DNA from: DATKRB01 sp036501425 | GTDB lineage: Bacteria > Actinomycetota > Acidimicrobiia > Acidimicrobiales > RAAP-2 | NCBI GenBank assembly: GCA_036501425.1 | Contig: DASYAI010000056.1 | Location: 1-64,000, forward strand | Length of the DNA stretch: 64,000 nucleotides | Direction of reading: 5' to 3' | Shown here: in pieces, positions 16,615 to 27,892 of the stretch | Position numbering within the stretch: position 1 is the stretch's first letter | Layout: the number at the start of each line of letters is the position of its first letter | Notes under the pieces: model-generated | Seen by the model: the letters and a program-made list of their open reading frames with translations, nothing else | Told to the model about the DNA's origin: nothing | Database searches by the model: none | Program-made: the position numbers and the translations under genes

Positions 16615-16928
16615 GGCGCCTCCCCCACGATGCGCGGCACCCGGAAGCGCCCGTCCTCGACGTCGGGGGCGGCGGCCAGCACCTCGTCGCGGTCGACCCC
16701 CGGGCGCAGCTCGTCGTCGCGCAGCACGTTGCCGATGGGCAGCGGGTGGGCGGTCGGCGCCACCCCGGTGAGGTCGAGCGCCGCGACGTCCGCCGCGTGC
16801 GCCAGCACCGAGGCCAGCTGGGCGGTGAAGCGCTCGAGCTCGTCCTCGTCCAGCGCGAGCCGGGCCAGGCGGGCCACGTGCGCCACGTCGTTGCGGGTCA
16901 GGGGGCCCGGGGCGGGGTCGGCGCTCAC
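16611..16928 (-). CDS. gatC: Asp-tRNA(Asn)/Glu-tRNA(Gln) amidotransferase subunit C
   Basis: GatC (105 aa) is the small clamp that stabilises the GatA-GatB complex. The N-terminal helix LTRNDVAHVARLARLALDED and the C-terminal LRDDELRPGVDRDEVLAAAP followed by GRFRVPRI are diagnostic. GTG 16928 overlaps the stop of the upstream esterase gene, and the end overlaps gatA. Confidence 0.95.
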   Translation of the reverse strand: MSADPAPGPLTRNDVAHVARLARLALDEDELERFTAQLASVLAHAADVAALDLTGVAPTAHPLPIGNVLRDDELRPGVDRDEVLAAAPDVEDGRFRVPRIVGEAP

Positions 16929-17695
16929 CGCTCGTCTCCGAGGACCGACAACGCGAACGCCACCGTGCGCGCCTCGATCTCGTCGCGGTCGTAGTCCAGC
17001 GTCGCCACGTGGTAGCTCCGCTCGAGCCAGACCCGCTCGACCGGGCCCGCCACGGCGGCGGCCAGACGGTCGCCACTCGCCGGTGGCACCACGTGGTCCT
17101 CGCGGCTCGAGAGCAGCAGCACCGGGCAACGGATCTCGCCCAGCCGCTCCGCCACCGCCCCGGCCCCCTCGAAGAGGGACAGGGCGGCCTCGAGCGGCGA
17201 GGCGTCGTAGGACCGCTCCTCGGCGTCGGACCGGGCGATGTCGGCCCCGATGCCCGGCGCGATGACCGCCCCGGCGTCGAGCAGCTCGTGCACCGACGCC
17301 ACGAGCTCGGCGTCGGGCGGCTCGACGAACGGGTTGACGAGCACCAGCCCGGCGATCTCGGGATGGGACGCCGCCAGCCCGTTGGCCAACGTGCCGCCCA
17401 TCGAGTGGCCGACCACCACCACCCGCTCGCAGCGGGCGGCCAGGTCGAGGTAGGCGGCGTCCGCGGCGGCGGACCAGTCGGGCCAGCGGGTGGGCACCAT
17501 GTCCTCGATGCTCGTCCCGTGGCCGGGGAGCAACGGCAGCTCGACGCTGAGGCCGGCGGCGGCCAGCTGGTCGGCGACCCCCCGCAGCGAGAACGGGTTG
17601 CCGGTGAACCCGTGCAGAACCAGGGCTCCCCGGGTGTCGCCGGTCACCGACAGGGGCTCCGCACCAGGCAGGACGGGGGCGGGCACGGTGGGCAT
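16925..17695 (-). CDS. carboxylesterase / monoacylglycerol lipase-like hydrolase
   Basis: This 256 aa alpha/beta hydrolase resembles the Est30 / monoacylglycerol lipase group: LVLHGFTGNPFSLRGVAD for the oxyanion hole, nucleophile Ser in VVVGHSMGGTLANGLA, Asp in LSSREDHVVPPASG, and His in ERSYHVATLDYD. Such enzymes hydrolyse short acyl esters or monoglycerides. ATG 17695 begins the conserved part; it is the first gene of the gatCAB transcription unit and is divergent from the sterol-carrier-like gene. Confidence 0.85.
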   Translation of the reverse strand: MPTVPAPVLPGAEPLSVTGDTRGALVLHGFTGNPFSLRGVADQLAAAGLSVELPLLPGHGTSIEDMVPTRWPDWSAAADAAYLDLAARCERVVVVGHSMGGTLANGLAASHPEIAGLVLVNPFVEPPDAELVASVHELLDAGAVIAPGIGADIARSDAEERSYDASPLEAALSLFEGAGAVAERLGEIRCPVLLLSSREDHVVPPASGDRLAAAVAGPVERVWLERSYHVATLDYDRDEIEARTVAFALSVLGDER

Positions 17696-17756
17696 AGTAC
17701 CGGTCGGCGGGTATCGTACCGACGGCCGGCCGGGGCATGACCCGAGGAGCTTGCAC

Positions 17757-18161
17757 ATGGCGAACCCGTTCTTGAGCGACGCGTGGCTCCGCGAGGCGCG
17801 CGCCCTGCGCGCCGAGTTCGGGCCCTCGTTGCCCAGCCCTCCCCAGGGCGTGCGGATGAACCTGGTGGTCAACGAGGTGCCCTTCGGGGACGGCGCCATC
17901 GACGCACACCTGGACACCTCCTCGGGCGCGCTCGACCTCGAGACCGGGCACGTGGAGCGGCCGGACCTGACGGTGACGGTGGACTACGTGACGGCCAAGG
18001 CCATCCTGGTCGACAACAACCCCCAGGCGGCCATGCAGGCCTTCATGGCCGGCAAGGTCCGGGTGGAGGGGGACATGGCCAAGCTCATGACCCTCCAGCT
18101 GTCGCCGCCAAACGGGTCGGCCCAGCAGTTCGCCGATCGGCTCCGGGCCATCACCGACTAA
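17757..18161 (+). CDS. SCP-2 sterol-transfer family protein
   Basis: This 134 aa protein matches the SCP-2 fold: an N-terminal helix, LDLETGHVERPDLTVTVDYV and TAKAILVDNNPQAAMQAFMAG followed by KVRVEGDMAKLM. The last motif is the most recognisable SCP-2 signature. Such single-domain proteins bind lipids or act as CoA-ester carriers; the ligand here is unknown. The ATG has GAGGAG 7 nt upstream. It is divergent from the esterase gene, sharing a 61-bp promoter region that contains two GTACCG boxes. Confidence 0.85.
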   Translation: MANPFLSDAWLREARALRAEFGPSLPSPPQGVRMNLVVNEVPFGDGAIDAHLDTSSGALDLETGHVERPDLTVTVDYVTAKAILVDNNPQAAMQAFMAGKVRVEGDMAKLMTLQLSPPNGSAQQFADRLRAITD

Positions 18162-18248
18162 ACGACCGGGGCCTCCCTACGACTGCCCGGGCGGCTGGGC
18201 CGCTCCCGGCAGCTCAGAAGGTGCCCGAGACAGAGTCGCCCCGACGGC

Positions 18249-18554
18249 TCAGAAGAACCAGCGTGGGTCGCGGGCGTGCGCGTGGAAGTGGTCGGGGATC
18301 TGGCGCATGACCCGGTCGAGGCGCCACCCGCCGGTCCCGAGGCGCACGTCGGCCACCTCGGCCAGCCGGCCGAGCATGCGCTCGACCACGTCCTCGGGCG
18401 GCGTGCGGCCGTGGTGGCGCCACACGACCATCGGCACGGCGCAGATCTCGCAGTCCGCCACCCAGCACTCGTCGTCCTCGTAGTGCCAGGTGGTGATCCG
18501 GGCCGCCGCGCACAGGGGGCACCCCGACCGATGGCTCGGCGACACCTCGGTCAT
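18249..18554 (-). CDS. small conserved-looking Cys-rich protein, unknown function
   Basis: This 101 aa protein has CPLCAAAR (residues 12-19) and CEICAVP (about 35-41), two CxxC pairs that could bind one zinc. It also has a Trp-rich WHYEDDECWVADC and a C-terminal RQIPDHFHAHARDPRWFF. I recall similar small proteins in actinobacterial genomes but no function. It follows the PASTA kinase and its ATG overlaps the stop of a mini-ORF (18551-18571), which in turn is chained by ATGA overlaps to the kinase stop. This suggests coupled translation with the kinase. Confidence 0.75.
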   Translation of the reverse strand: MTEVSPSHRSGCPLCAAARITTWHYEDDECWVADCEICAVPMVVWRHHGRTPPEDVVERMLGRLAEVADVRLGTGGWRLDRVMRQIPDHFHAHARDPRWFF

Positions 18555-18571
18555 TGTGAGACCGCGGTCAT
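18551..18571 (-). CDS. 6-aa mini-ORF linking to the Cys-rich protein
   Basis: The minus strand reads MTAVSQ then TGA. Its ATG overlaps the stop of the preceding 14-aa mini-ORF and its stop overlaps the ATG of the 101 aa protein (MTEVSP...), all as ATGA. The sequence resembles a duplication of the downstream gene's own first codons. Whether it is translated is unknown. Confidence 0.3.
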   Translation of the reverse strand: MTAVSQ

Positions 18572-18612
18572 TGCGAGACCGCGGTCATTGGAGGTAGAGG
18601 TTGAGCGGTCAT
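18568..18612 (-). CDS. 14-aa mini-ORF overlapping the kinase stop
   Basis: The minus strand reads MTAQPLPPMTAVSQ then TGA. Its ATG overlaps the stop codon of the PASTA kinase. It arises from a 24-bp tandem duplication. It is a candidate relay for translational reinitiation between the kinase and the 101 aa protein, but may only be a by-product of the duplication. Confidence 0.3.
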   Translation of the reverse strand: MTAQPLPPMTAVSQ

Positions 18613-18628
18613 TGGAGGTAGAGGTTGA
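18581..18628. repeat. 24-bp perfect tandem duplication at the kinase stop
   Basis: The 24-nt unit at 18581-18604 is repeated exactly at 18605-18628 and contains the last codons and the stop of the kinase. Directly next to it (18552-18585) a 17-nt unit with GAGACCGCGGTCATTG is repeated. Together they produce four copies of CAATGACCG on the minus strand. Confidence 0.9.
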
Positions 18629-20603
18629 CCGACTGGCCGGCCGGAAGCTGCTGGTTGGCCAGCGGGACGGTGGTGAACACCTTGCCCCCCGGCGGGCCGT
18701 ATGTCTGGCCCACGTTCAGGCCCAGCGCGTTGAGCGCGGCGGTCGCCTGGGCCACGGTGTCCTTGGTCAGGTTGGGGATGGTGACGATGGGCGGCCCGTT
18801 GGAGACGTAGACGGTGACCGACGAACCCACCGGCGCCGGGGTCCCGGCTGCGGGCACGGTCCGGGTGACCTGCCCGGAGGGAACGGTGGTCGAGGACTCT
18901 TGGGCCTGGGTCACCGTGAAGCCCAGGGCCCCAAGCGCGCTCTGGGCAGCGGCGTAGGTCCCCCCGGCCAGGTTGCCCGGGATGGGGATGGGTGCCGGGC
19001 CCTTCGACACGGCCACCAGGATGGTGGACCCGTAGGGGGCGTTGGTGACGTCGATCTGATTGTCGTAGGACCAGTTCAGGACCTGGCCCGCCGGCACGGT
19101 GCTGCTGTAGGCCGAAAGGGCCGGGCAGGTCGCCTTCAGGTTGGCCTCGCTCAGCAGGCGCGAGGCCACGCTGCAGTCGACGCCGAGCAGCGAGGGGACG
19201 GCGACGGAGGGGGGGCCCTTGGAGGGCACCACCCGCACCGTGCTGCCCTGCTTGAGCTGGTGGGTGGCCGCGGGCTGCTGGCTCACGACCAGGCCGGCGG
19301 CCACCGTCGTCGAGTAGGTGGCCGCGCCCACCGCCAGGGTGAAGTGGTCGTGCGACAGCGCCTGGCGGGCCTGGGCCAGCGTCATCCCCCCCAGGCGGGG
19401 CACCGGGTGGCTCGGGGTGAACACCCGTTCGGCCCGGGCGACCAGCAGGCCGGCCACCACGATCGCCGCCAGCGCCACGACGCCGGCGATCCACGGCCAC
19501 CGCCGACGGCGGCGGCGGACCGTGGGCACCGGACCGGCCGCCGGGGGTGGCGCGCTGCGGACCGCGCCGGTGCCGGCGAGCGCCTCGTGGTCGAACACCT
19601 CGCCCGGACCGGAACGGGGTCGGGCAGGATCGGGCGCCCCGGCGCCTTCCCCGTCGGGGGCCGGCAGGCTGACGGCCACCGCGGTGAGGTCGCTGGGCAC
19701 CACCTGGGGGGCGATACCGGTCGTCCCGAGCGAGGGCGCGGAGGGCGAGATCACGCGTAGGGGCAGGGGGTCGGGCGCGGGCAAGCCGGCCGCCACCGCC
19801 TCGAGGCGGTCGGCCAGCTGGGTGGCGGTCAGCCGGGCGGAGGAATCGGGTGCCGCCGCCCGGGACAGGACGGCATCGAGCGGGCCGAGCAGCCGGTGCG
19901 AGGGCAGGGGCTGACCGACCCGGGCCATCAGCGTGCCCACCGTGGTGTCGGCCACGAAGGGCACCACGCCGGTCACCGCCTCGTAGAGGACCAGGGCGAG
20001 CGAGTACACATCGGCCCGGCCGTCGAGGTTGCGGCCCTCGGCCTGCTCGGGCGACGCGTACCGGGCGGTGCCCACCATGGCCCCGACCGGCTCGGTCCAC
20101 GCCGCCTGCGCCAGGGCCCGGGCGACCCCGAAGTCGGCGATCCGCACCCGGCCCTCCTCGTCGAAGAGGAGGTTGGCCGGCTTCACGTCCCGGTGGACCA
20201 GCCCCCGGGCGTGGGCGTAGGCCAGGCCCTGCGCCGCCTCCACCCCCAGGCGGGCCGCCTGGGCCGGAGTGAGCTGCACGCCCCCGTCGAGCAGGTCGCG
20301 CAAGCTGCCCCCGCCCAGGTACTCGAGCACGAGGTACGGCCCGTCGGCGTCCTCCCCCCAGTCGAACACCCGCAGCACGTGGGGGTGATTGAGCGACGCC
20401 ACCGAGCGGGCCTCGGCGCCGAAGCGCTTGAGGAAGGCCTCGTCCTTGGCCAGCCCGGGCTGGAGGACCTTCACCGCGACGTGGCGCTGCAAGGACACGT
20501 CCTCGGCCAGAAAGACGTGCGCCGACGCGCCGGCACCCAGGGCGGACACCAACCGGTACCGCTTCCCAAGGACCCGGCCGATGGAATCGGAGATGAGGGG
20601 CAT
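18609..20603 (-). CDS. pknB: membrane Ser/Thr protein kinase with four PASTA domains (PknB type)
   Basis: This 664 aa protein starts with a Hanks-type kinase domain (about 10-275; VFLAEDVSLQRHVAVKVL with the ATP lysine, catalytic loop HRDVKPANLLFDEE, DFGVA, and APE-like ASPEQAEGRN). A Pro-rich juxtamembrane region, one transmembrane helix (about 373-392, IAGVVALAAIVVAGLLVA) and four tandem PASTA repeats (about 395-664) follow. PASTA domains sense peptidoglycan fragments or lipid II. PknB relatives control growth and division; here the gene is outside the usual division cluster and instead adjoins ligA. The stop lies in a tandem duplication. Confidence 0.93.
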   Translation of the reverse strand: MPLISDSIGRVLGKRYRLVSALGAGASAHVFLAEDVSLQRHVAVKVLQPGLAKDEAFLKRFGAEARSVASLNHPHVLRVFDWGEDADGPYLVLEYLGGGSLRDLLDGGVQLTPAQAARLGVEAAQGLAYAHARGLVHRDVKPANLLFDEEGRVRIADFGVARALAQAAWTEPVGAMVGTARYASPEQAEGRNLDGRADVYSLALVLYEAVTGVVPFVADTTVGTLMARVGQPLPSHRLLGPLDAVLSRAAAPDSSARLTATQLADRLEAVAAGLPAPDPLPLRVISPSAPSLGTTGIAPQVVPSDLTAVAVSLPAPDGEGAGAPDPARPRSGPGEVFDHEALAGTGAVRSAPPPAAGPVPTVRRRRRRWPWIAGVVALAAIVVAGLLVARAERVFTPSHPVPRLGGMTLAQARQALSHDHFTLAVGAATYSTTVAAGLVVSQQPAATHQLKQGSTVRVVPSKGPPSVAVPSLLGVDCSVASRLLSEANLKATCPALSAYSSTVPAGQVLNWSYDNQIDVTNAPYGSTILVAVSKGPAPIPIPGNLAGGTYAAAQSALGALGFTVTQAQESSTTVPSGQVTRTVPAAGTPAPVGSSVTVYVSNGPPIVTIPNLTKDTVAQATAALNALGLNVGQTYGPPGGKVFTTVPLANQQLPAGQSVNLYLQ

Positions 20604-20683
20604 CGAAGCGCCCCCAGGCTAGCGGCGGCGCCGCGGGTGGCCGTGGACAGGACGGGAGCCGGCGGCCCGCCGGTCGCAGGAGC

Positions 20684-20698
20684 GCTCAGGTCGGCTGC

Positions 20699-20708
<10 letters not shown>
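20684..20708. repeat. 12-nt direct repeat across the ligA stop codon
   Basis: GCTCAGGTCGGC occurs at 20684-20695 and again at 20697-20708. The second copy contains the reverse complement of the ligA stop codon. Confidence 0.8.
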
Positions 20709-23055
<2,347 letters not shown>

Positions 23056-23059
<4 letters not shown>

Positions 23060-24195
23060 CGGACCAGGTCCCCCGGGCTCACCTCCGCCTCCCCCGGGCG
23101 CTCCTCCGGCGTGATCGCGGCGCCGGCGGGCGACCGGCGGAGGGCGATGGCCGAGCCGACCACCACCTCGGGGGCCGAGGCGTCGTACAGGGCGACCGTC
23201 TGGCCCGGGGCCACCAGGCGCTGGGGCGACCCGAGCGCCACGGCGACCCGGTCGGCCCGTTGCACCAGCCGCCCGGGGACCGGCGCGCCGTGGGCGCTCA
23301 GCTGGACGACGACCTCCTCGCCGTCGAGCCGGGGCCCGTCCACCCAGGTGACCGTGGCGGGGTCCAGCTCGACCCATCCGGAGCGCACGTCGCCCTCGCC
23401 GCCCACCACCACGCGCCGTGCCGGCACGTCGACGTCGACCACGTAGCGCCGCCCGCCGTCGTCCCCCCGCCCGATGCCGCGCCGCTGGCCCACCGTCACG
23501 AGCTCCATCGCCGGTAGGGTGCCGGCGGTCGCTCCGGTCCGCCGGTCGACGACTGCCGCGTCGTGCAGGGCCAGCCGGCGGCCCAGGAACCCCGCCCGGC
23601 CCTCGGCCCCGTGGATGAAACACACGTCCTGGCTGTCCGGCTTGCCGGCCGTGCGCAGACCCAGGCGGCGGGCGTGGGAGCGGACCTCGGCCTTCGTCAT
23701 CTCCCCGACGGGCAGCACCACCCGCTCGAGCTGGGCCACCGAAAGCATCGACAGCACGTAGGACTGGTCCTTGTCGGCGTCCACCCCCCGCAGGAGCCGG
23801 GGGGTGCCCGTGCCGCGCCGCACCCGGGCGTGATGACCGGTGGCGAGGACGTCGTGGCCCAGCCGCACCGCCCGGGTGAGCAGACGGTCGAACTTGATGT
23901 GGCGGTTGCACTCGACGCACGGGTTGGGCGTCCGTCCAGCGGCGTGCGAGGCCACGTAGGGCTCGACCACCGACTGCTCGAACTCCTCGGTCAGGTTGAA
24001 GACGTGGTGGACGATCCCCAGCTGATCGGCGACCCGCCGGGCGTCCTCCACGTCGGCCACCGAGCAGCACCCCGAGTCCGACGGACCGCCCCACAGCTTG
24101 AGGGTGGCCCCGACGACCTCGTGGCCCTCCTCGACCAGCAGGGCGGCCGCAACCGAGGAGTCGACCCCACCGGACATCGCCACCAGCACACGCAC
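23056..24195 (-). CDS. mnmA: tRNA 2-thiouridylase MnmA
   Basis: MnmA (379 aa) installs sulfur at C2 of the wobble uridine in tRNAs for Lys, Glu and Gln. The PP-loop is VAMSGGVDSSVAAALL at the N terminus, and the two catalytic cysteines are in NPCVECNRHIKFD and DSQDVCFIHGAEG. The length is normal. It lies between the cysteine desulfurase gene, the obvious sulfur donor, and ligA, overlapping ligA by GTGA. Confidence 0.95.
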
Positions 24196-24206
24196 GGTCA
24201 GATTCT

Positions 24207-24246
24207 CTCAGGCCCGCAGCCCGGCCGGTGCCCTCAGGCCCGCAGC
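24207..24246. repeat. 14-nt direct repeat across the desulfurase stop
   Basis: CTCAGGCCCGCAGC occurs at 24207-24220 and 24233-24246. Each copy, read on the minus strand, encodes Leu-Arg-Ala and a TGA stop. The copy at 24233 carries the actual stop of the cysteine desulfurase gene. Confidence 0.85.
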
Positions 24247-25406
24247 TCGGCGACGGCCGAGCGCACCGCCTCGACCGCCGCGTCGACGTCCGACTCGGTG
24301 GTGGTGTGGCCGAGCGAGAAGCGGATCGCCCCGCGCGCCTCGTCGGGGGGGACCCCCATCGCCGCCAGCACGTGGCTGGGCTCGAGGGCGCCGCTCGAGC
24401 AGGCGGCGCCGCCCGAGGCGCAGACCCCCCGCTCGTCGAGCAGAACGAGGAGCTCCTCGCGCTCGACGCCCCCGAAGCGGAAGTGGGCGTGCCCGGGCAG
24501 GCAGCGGTGCAGATCCACCGACAGCACGGCGCCCGGCACGGCCGAGATGATGCCACCGGCCAGCCGGTCCCGCAGCGCCGCGACCCGGGACCCCTCCTCG
24601 TCCCGGACGGCGGCGATCTCCTCCAGCGCCACCGCGAGCCCGACCGCGCCCCCCACGTTGCTGGTCCCGCTCCGGCGATCGCGCTCGTGGCCGCCCCCGT
24701 GGAGGATCGGGCCGACGCGGGCCGGGTCCCGGACGATCAGCGCCCCGACCCCCTTGGGGCCGCCGAGCTTGTGGGCGCTCAGCGAGACCAGCTGGGCGTC
24801 GCGCGCCGCGGCCGCCAGGTCGAGGTAGGCCGCCGCCTGCACCGCGTCGGTGTGCAACACGGCCCGCGGCGCCCGCCGGGCGACCAGGGCGGCCACCGCC
24901 GGCAGGGGCTGGATGGTCCCGACCTCGTTGTTGGCCAGCATGACCGACACGAGGGCCACGTCGTCGGTCAGCAGCTCCTCCAACGCCCCGACGTCCAGCG
25001 CGCCCCCGGCGTCGACCGGGGCCGAGCGCACCTCGACCGGCTCGATCCCCCGCAACCGGGCGCTGGAGGTGGCGACCGCCTGGCACGAGGCGAGGACGGC
25101 GGCGTGCTCGACCGCCGAGCACACGATCGCCCGGCACGGCGACCCGGACTCGGCGAGCGCCGCCAGCGTGCCGAACACGGCCAGGTTGTCCGATTCGGTG
25201 CCGCCCGAGGTGAACACCACCTCGCCCGGGTCCGCGCCGACCACCTGGGCCACCCGTTCGCGGGCGTCGTCCAGCGCCCGCCGGGCGCGGCGCGCCACCT
25301 GGTGGGATCCCGAGGCGTTCCCGAACACCGCCGACCCGAACGGTGCCATGGCTTCGGCCACCGCCGGCCGGAGCGGCGAGGTGGCGGCGTGGTCGAGATA
25401 GGTCAC
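24234..25406 (-). CDS. cysteine desulfurase (IscS/NifS family)
   Basis: This 390 aa PLP enzyme removes sulfur from cysteine. It has YLDHAATSPLRPAV at the N terminus, the PLP lysine in SLSAHKLGGPKGVGAL with HTDAVQAAAYLDL, and the active-site Cys in GVCASGGAACSSG near residue 325. The loop is that of the group I/IscS-like type. GTG 25406 starts 4 nt after the upstream aldehyde dehydrogenase stop. With mnmA immediately downstream, sulfur transfer to tRNA is its likely main role; Fe-S supply is also possible. Confidence 0.93.
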   Translation of the reverse strand: MTYLDHAATSPLRPAVAEAMAPFGSAVFGNASGSHQVARRARRALDDARERVAQVVGADPGEVVFTSGGTESDNLAVFGTLAALAESGSPCRAIVCSAVEHAAVLASCQAVATSSARLRGIEPVEVRSAPVDAGGALDVGALEELLTDDVALVSVMLANNEVGTIQPLPAVAALVARRAPRAVLHTDAVQAAAYLDLAAAARDAQLVSLSAHKLGGPKGVGALIVRDPARVGPILHGGGHERDRRSGTSNVGGAVGLAVALEEIAAVRDEEGSRVAALRDRLAGGIISAVPGAVLSVDLHRCLPGHAHFRFGGVEREELLVLLDERGVCASGGAACSSGALEPSHVLAAMGVPPDEARGAIRFSLGHTTTESDVDAAVEAVRSAVAELRA

Positions 25407-25410
25407 GGCC

Positions 25411-26775
25411 TCACGCGATCCAGATCGCCTTGGCGTTGCAGAACTCCTTGATGCCCAGCCCCGAGAGCTCGCGGCCGAACCCCGAGCGCTTGACGCCCCC
25501 GAACGGCAGCTCCGGGGTGGAGGCGACCATGGCGTTCACGAACACCAGCCCGGCGGCGATCTCCTCGATGCACCGGTCGCGCGCCCCGTCGTCCCGGGTC
25601 CACACGCTCGCCCCGAGGCCGAAGGAGGTCCGGTTCGCCAGCGCGATCGCCTCGCCGAGATCGGCCGCCTCGTAGAGGGTGGCCACCGGCCCGAACACCT
25701 CCTCGGAGAACACCCGCATCTGCGGGGTCACGCCGGTGATGACGGTCGGCGGGTAGTACCACCCGGGGCCGGAGGGCACCTCCCCCCCACACTCGATCGT
25801 GGCCCCGTGGCGGCGCGCGTCGTCCACCTGTGCCGCCACCTCGGCCCGCTGGGCCTCCGAGACGAGCGGACCGACGTCGGTCGAGGGCTCGAACGGATCG
25901 CCCACCCGCAGGGCGGCCATGCCCGCCACGAACCGGCTCCGGAACGCCTCGTAGGCGGGGCGCTCCACGATGAACCGCTTGGCGGCGATGCACGACTGGC
26001 CGTTGTTCTGGACCCGGGCCTGCACCGCCACCGCCGCCGCCCGGTCGAGGTCGGCCGACGCCAGCACCACGAACGGGTCGGAGCCGCCGAGCTCGAGGAC
26101 GCACTTCTTGAGCGCCGAGCCCGCACTCGCCGCCACCGACTCGCCGGCCCGCTCGCTGCCGGTGAGGGTGACGGCGACGATGCGGCCGTCGGCGATCAGG
26201 CGGACCACGTCGCCGGCGTCGACGAGCAGCGTGGTGAAGGCGCCGTCGGGGAAGCCGGCGCGCCGGAAGAGATCGCCCAGGTACAGCGCGGTCTGGGGGA
26301 CGTTGGAGGCGTGCTTGAGCAGCCCGACGTTGCCCGCCATCAGGGCCGGGGCGGCGAAGCGGATCACCTGCCACATCGGGAAGTTCCACGGCATGATCGC
26401 CAGCACGGCGCCGAGCGGCTCGTAGCGGACCAGGCTCCGGCCGGCCCCGCTCTCGATCTCCTCGTCGGCCAGCAGTCCCTCGGCATGCTCGGCGAACCAA
26501 CGGCACGCCACGGCGCACTTCGCCACCTCGGCCTTGGCCGAGGCGAAGGTCTTGCCCATTTCGGTGGTGAGCAGGCGGGCGACATCGGGCTGCTCGCCCT
26601 CGAGCAGCTCGGCCGCGGTCACCATCCAGCGAGCCCGCTCCTCGTAGGTGGTCCGGCGCAGGGTGCCGAACGCGGTGGCGGCGCGGGCGACCAGGTGCTC
26701 GACCTCCTCGGGGGTGTGCCCGGGGAAGGTCCGCTCGACCTGGCCGCTGGCCGGGTTCGTCGTTGCGTAGGCCAT
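25411..26775 (-). CDS. NAD(P)-dependent aldehyde dehydrogenase, succinate-semialdehyde type
   Basis: This 454 aa enzyme has the aldehyde dehydrogenase signatures LGAVLAIMPWNFPMWQVIRF, the general-base Glu in LELGGSDPFVVL and the catalytic Cys in QNNGQSCIAAKRFIV. The overall pattern resembles the succinate-semialdehyde dehydrogenase group, which oxidises succinate semialdehyde to succinate in GABA catabolism. A GABA/omega-aminotransferase-like gene lies 9 kb away. It is the first gene of a unit running into the desulfurase, mnmA and ligA. Confidence 0.88.
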   Translation of the reverse strand: MAYATTNPASGQVERTFPGHTPEEVEHLVARAATAFGTLRRTTYEERARWMVTAAELLEGEQPDVARLLTTEMGKTFASAKAEVAKCAVACRWFAEHAEGLLADEEIESGAGRSLVRYEPLGAVLAIMPWNFPMWQVIRFAAPALMAGNVGLLKHASNVPQTALYLGDLFRRAGFPDGAFTTLLVDAGDVVRLIADGRIVAVTLTGSERAGESVAASAGSALKKCVLELGGSDPFVVLASADLDRAAAVAVQARVQNNGQSCIAAKRFIVERPAYEAFRSRFVAGMAALRVGDPFEPSTDVGPLVSEAQRAEVAAQVDDARRHGATIECGGEVPSGPGWYYPPTVITGVTPQMRVFSEEVFGPVATLYEAADLGEAIALANRTSFGLGASVWTRDDGARDRCIEEIAAGLVFVNAMVASTPELPFGGVKRSGFGRELSGLGIKEFCNAKAIWIA

Positions 26776-26888
26776 GCCTGCTTCCTACCCCTCTGGCCCC
26801 TCCGGGTCCGTCTGCCGATGTCTTACCAGCTCTCGTTCCGGGCGCCCCCGGGCCGCTCCGGCCCGACGGGCCCGGCCGGGCTGGCAAT

Positions 26889-27683
26889 GTGGACGGCACG
26901 CAACGCGAGTCTGGGCATGAGGGGCAACGCGAGGAGCTGGCCACCGAGCTCCTGCGGCGCGCCCGGCGTGTCGTGGCGTTGACCGGGGCCGGCATCTCCA
27001 CCGACTCGGGGATCCCCGATTTCCGGGGGCCCAAGGGCGTCTGGACCACCAATCCGGGCGCCGAACGGCTGGCCACGTTGCAGACCTACGTCGACGACGC
27101 CGAGCTCCGGCGGGCCGCTTGGGCCCGTCGGCTCGCCTCGGGGCCGCCCGCAGCCGCCCCCAACGCCGGGCACCTCGCGCTGGCGGCGTTCGAACGGTCC
27201 GGACGCCTGGACCTGGTGGTCACCCAGAACGTGGACGGGCTGCACCAGCTCGCCGGCACCGATCCGTCCCGGATCGTGGAGATCCACGGCACCATGCACG
27301 AGGTCACCTGCCTGCGCTGCGACGACCGCCAGCCGATGGCCGCCGTCCTCGAGCGGGTGCGCTCAGGCGACGACGACCCGCGCTGCCGGCGCCCGGGCTG
27401 CGGGGGGCTGCTCAAGTCGGCCACCATCAGCTTCGGCCAGGCGCTCGTCGAGCGGGACCTCCGGCGGGCCGAGCAGGCGGCGTCGGCCTGCGACCTGCTG
27501 CTGTGCGTGGGCACGACCCTGGGCGTCTACCCCGCCGCGGGGCTCGTGCCCATCGCCGTGCGGGCCGGCGCCACGCTGGTCGTCGTGAACGCCCAACCCA
27601 CCCCGTTCGACCACCTGGCGTCGGTGGTGCTCCGACGGCCCATCAGCGCCGTCCTGCCGGTCATCCTGGCCGCCCCGGGGTGA
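26889..27683 (+). CDS. Sir2-family NAD-dependent deacylase
   Basis: This 264 aa sirtuin has GAGISTDSGIPDFRG for NAD binding, TQNVDGLHQLAG with the catalytic His in IHGTMHEVTC, and a four-Cys zinc site (CLRC ... CRRPGCGG). The C-terminal CVGTTLGVYPAAGLV completes the Rossmann fold. Sirtuins remove acyl groups from lysines at the expense of NAD. I place the start at GTG 26889; in-frame codons further upstream give a Pro-rich, unlikely N terminus. It is divergent from the aldehyde dehydrogenase. Confidence 0.88.
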   Translation: MDGTQRESGHEGQREELATELLRRARRVVALTGAGISTDSGIPDFRGPKGVWTTNPGAERLATLQTYVDDAELRRAAWARRLASGPPAAAPNAGHLALAAFERSGRLDLVVTQNVDGLHQLAGTDPSRIVEIHGTMHEVTCLRCDDRQPMAAVLERVRSGDDDPRCRRPGCGGLLKSATISFGQALVERDLRRAEQAASACDLLLCVGTTLGVYPAAGLVPIAVRAGATLVVVNAQPTPFDHLASVVLRRPISAVLPVILAAPG

Positions 27684-27703
27684 GGACCGCGCTGCCGGCG
27701 GAG

Positions 27704-27823
27704 CTAGCGGTCGGCCCGCCGACGGGGCCGGAGGGCGAACCACCAGACGCTCGCCATGGTCCCGAGCACCCCGGCCGCGGCGATCACCGGGCCGAGGATC
27801 TTGCGAGCACCGCGCCAAGCCAT
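27704..27823 (-). CDS. 39-aa single-pass membrane miniprotein
   Basis: The minus strand encodes a 39-residue peptide starting MAWRGARKILGP, with a hydrophobic stretch (VIAAAGVLGTMASVWWFAL) and a basic end (RPRRRADR). This looks like a small inner-membrane protein with positive charges on both sides. It lies 69 nt downstream of the YceI gene on the same strand. No clear ribosome binding site is seen and no family is recognised, so this is a suggestion. Confidence 0.4.
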   Translation of the reverse strand: MAWRGARKILGPVIAAAGVLGTMASVWWFALRPRRRADR

Positions 27824-27892
27824 GCCCGAGACCCTATCGGGACCGGCCGGTCCCGGCCCGGCCGGGTGCCGGTGCCGGTGCCCGGCGCCGCC

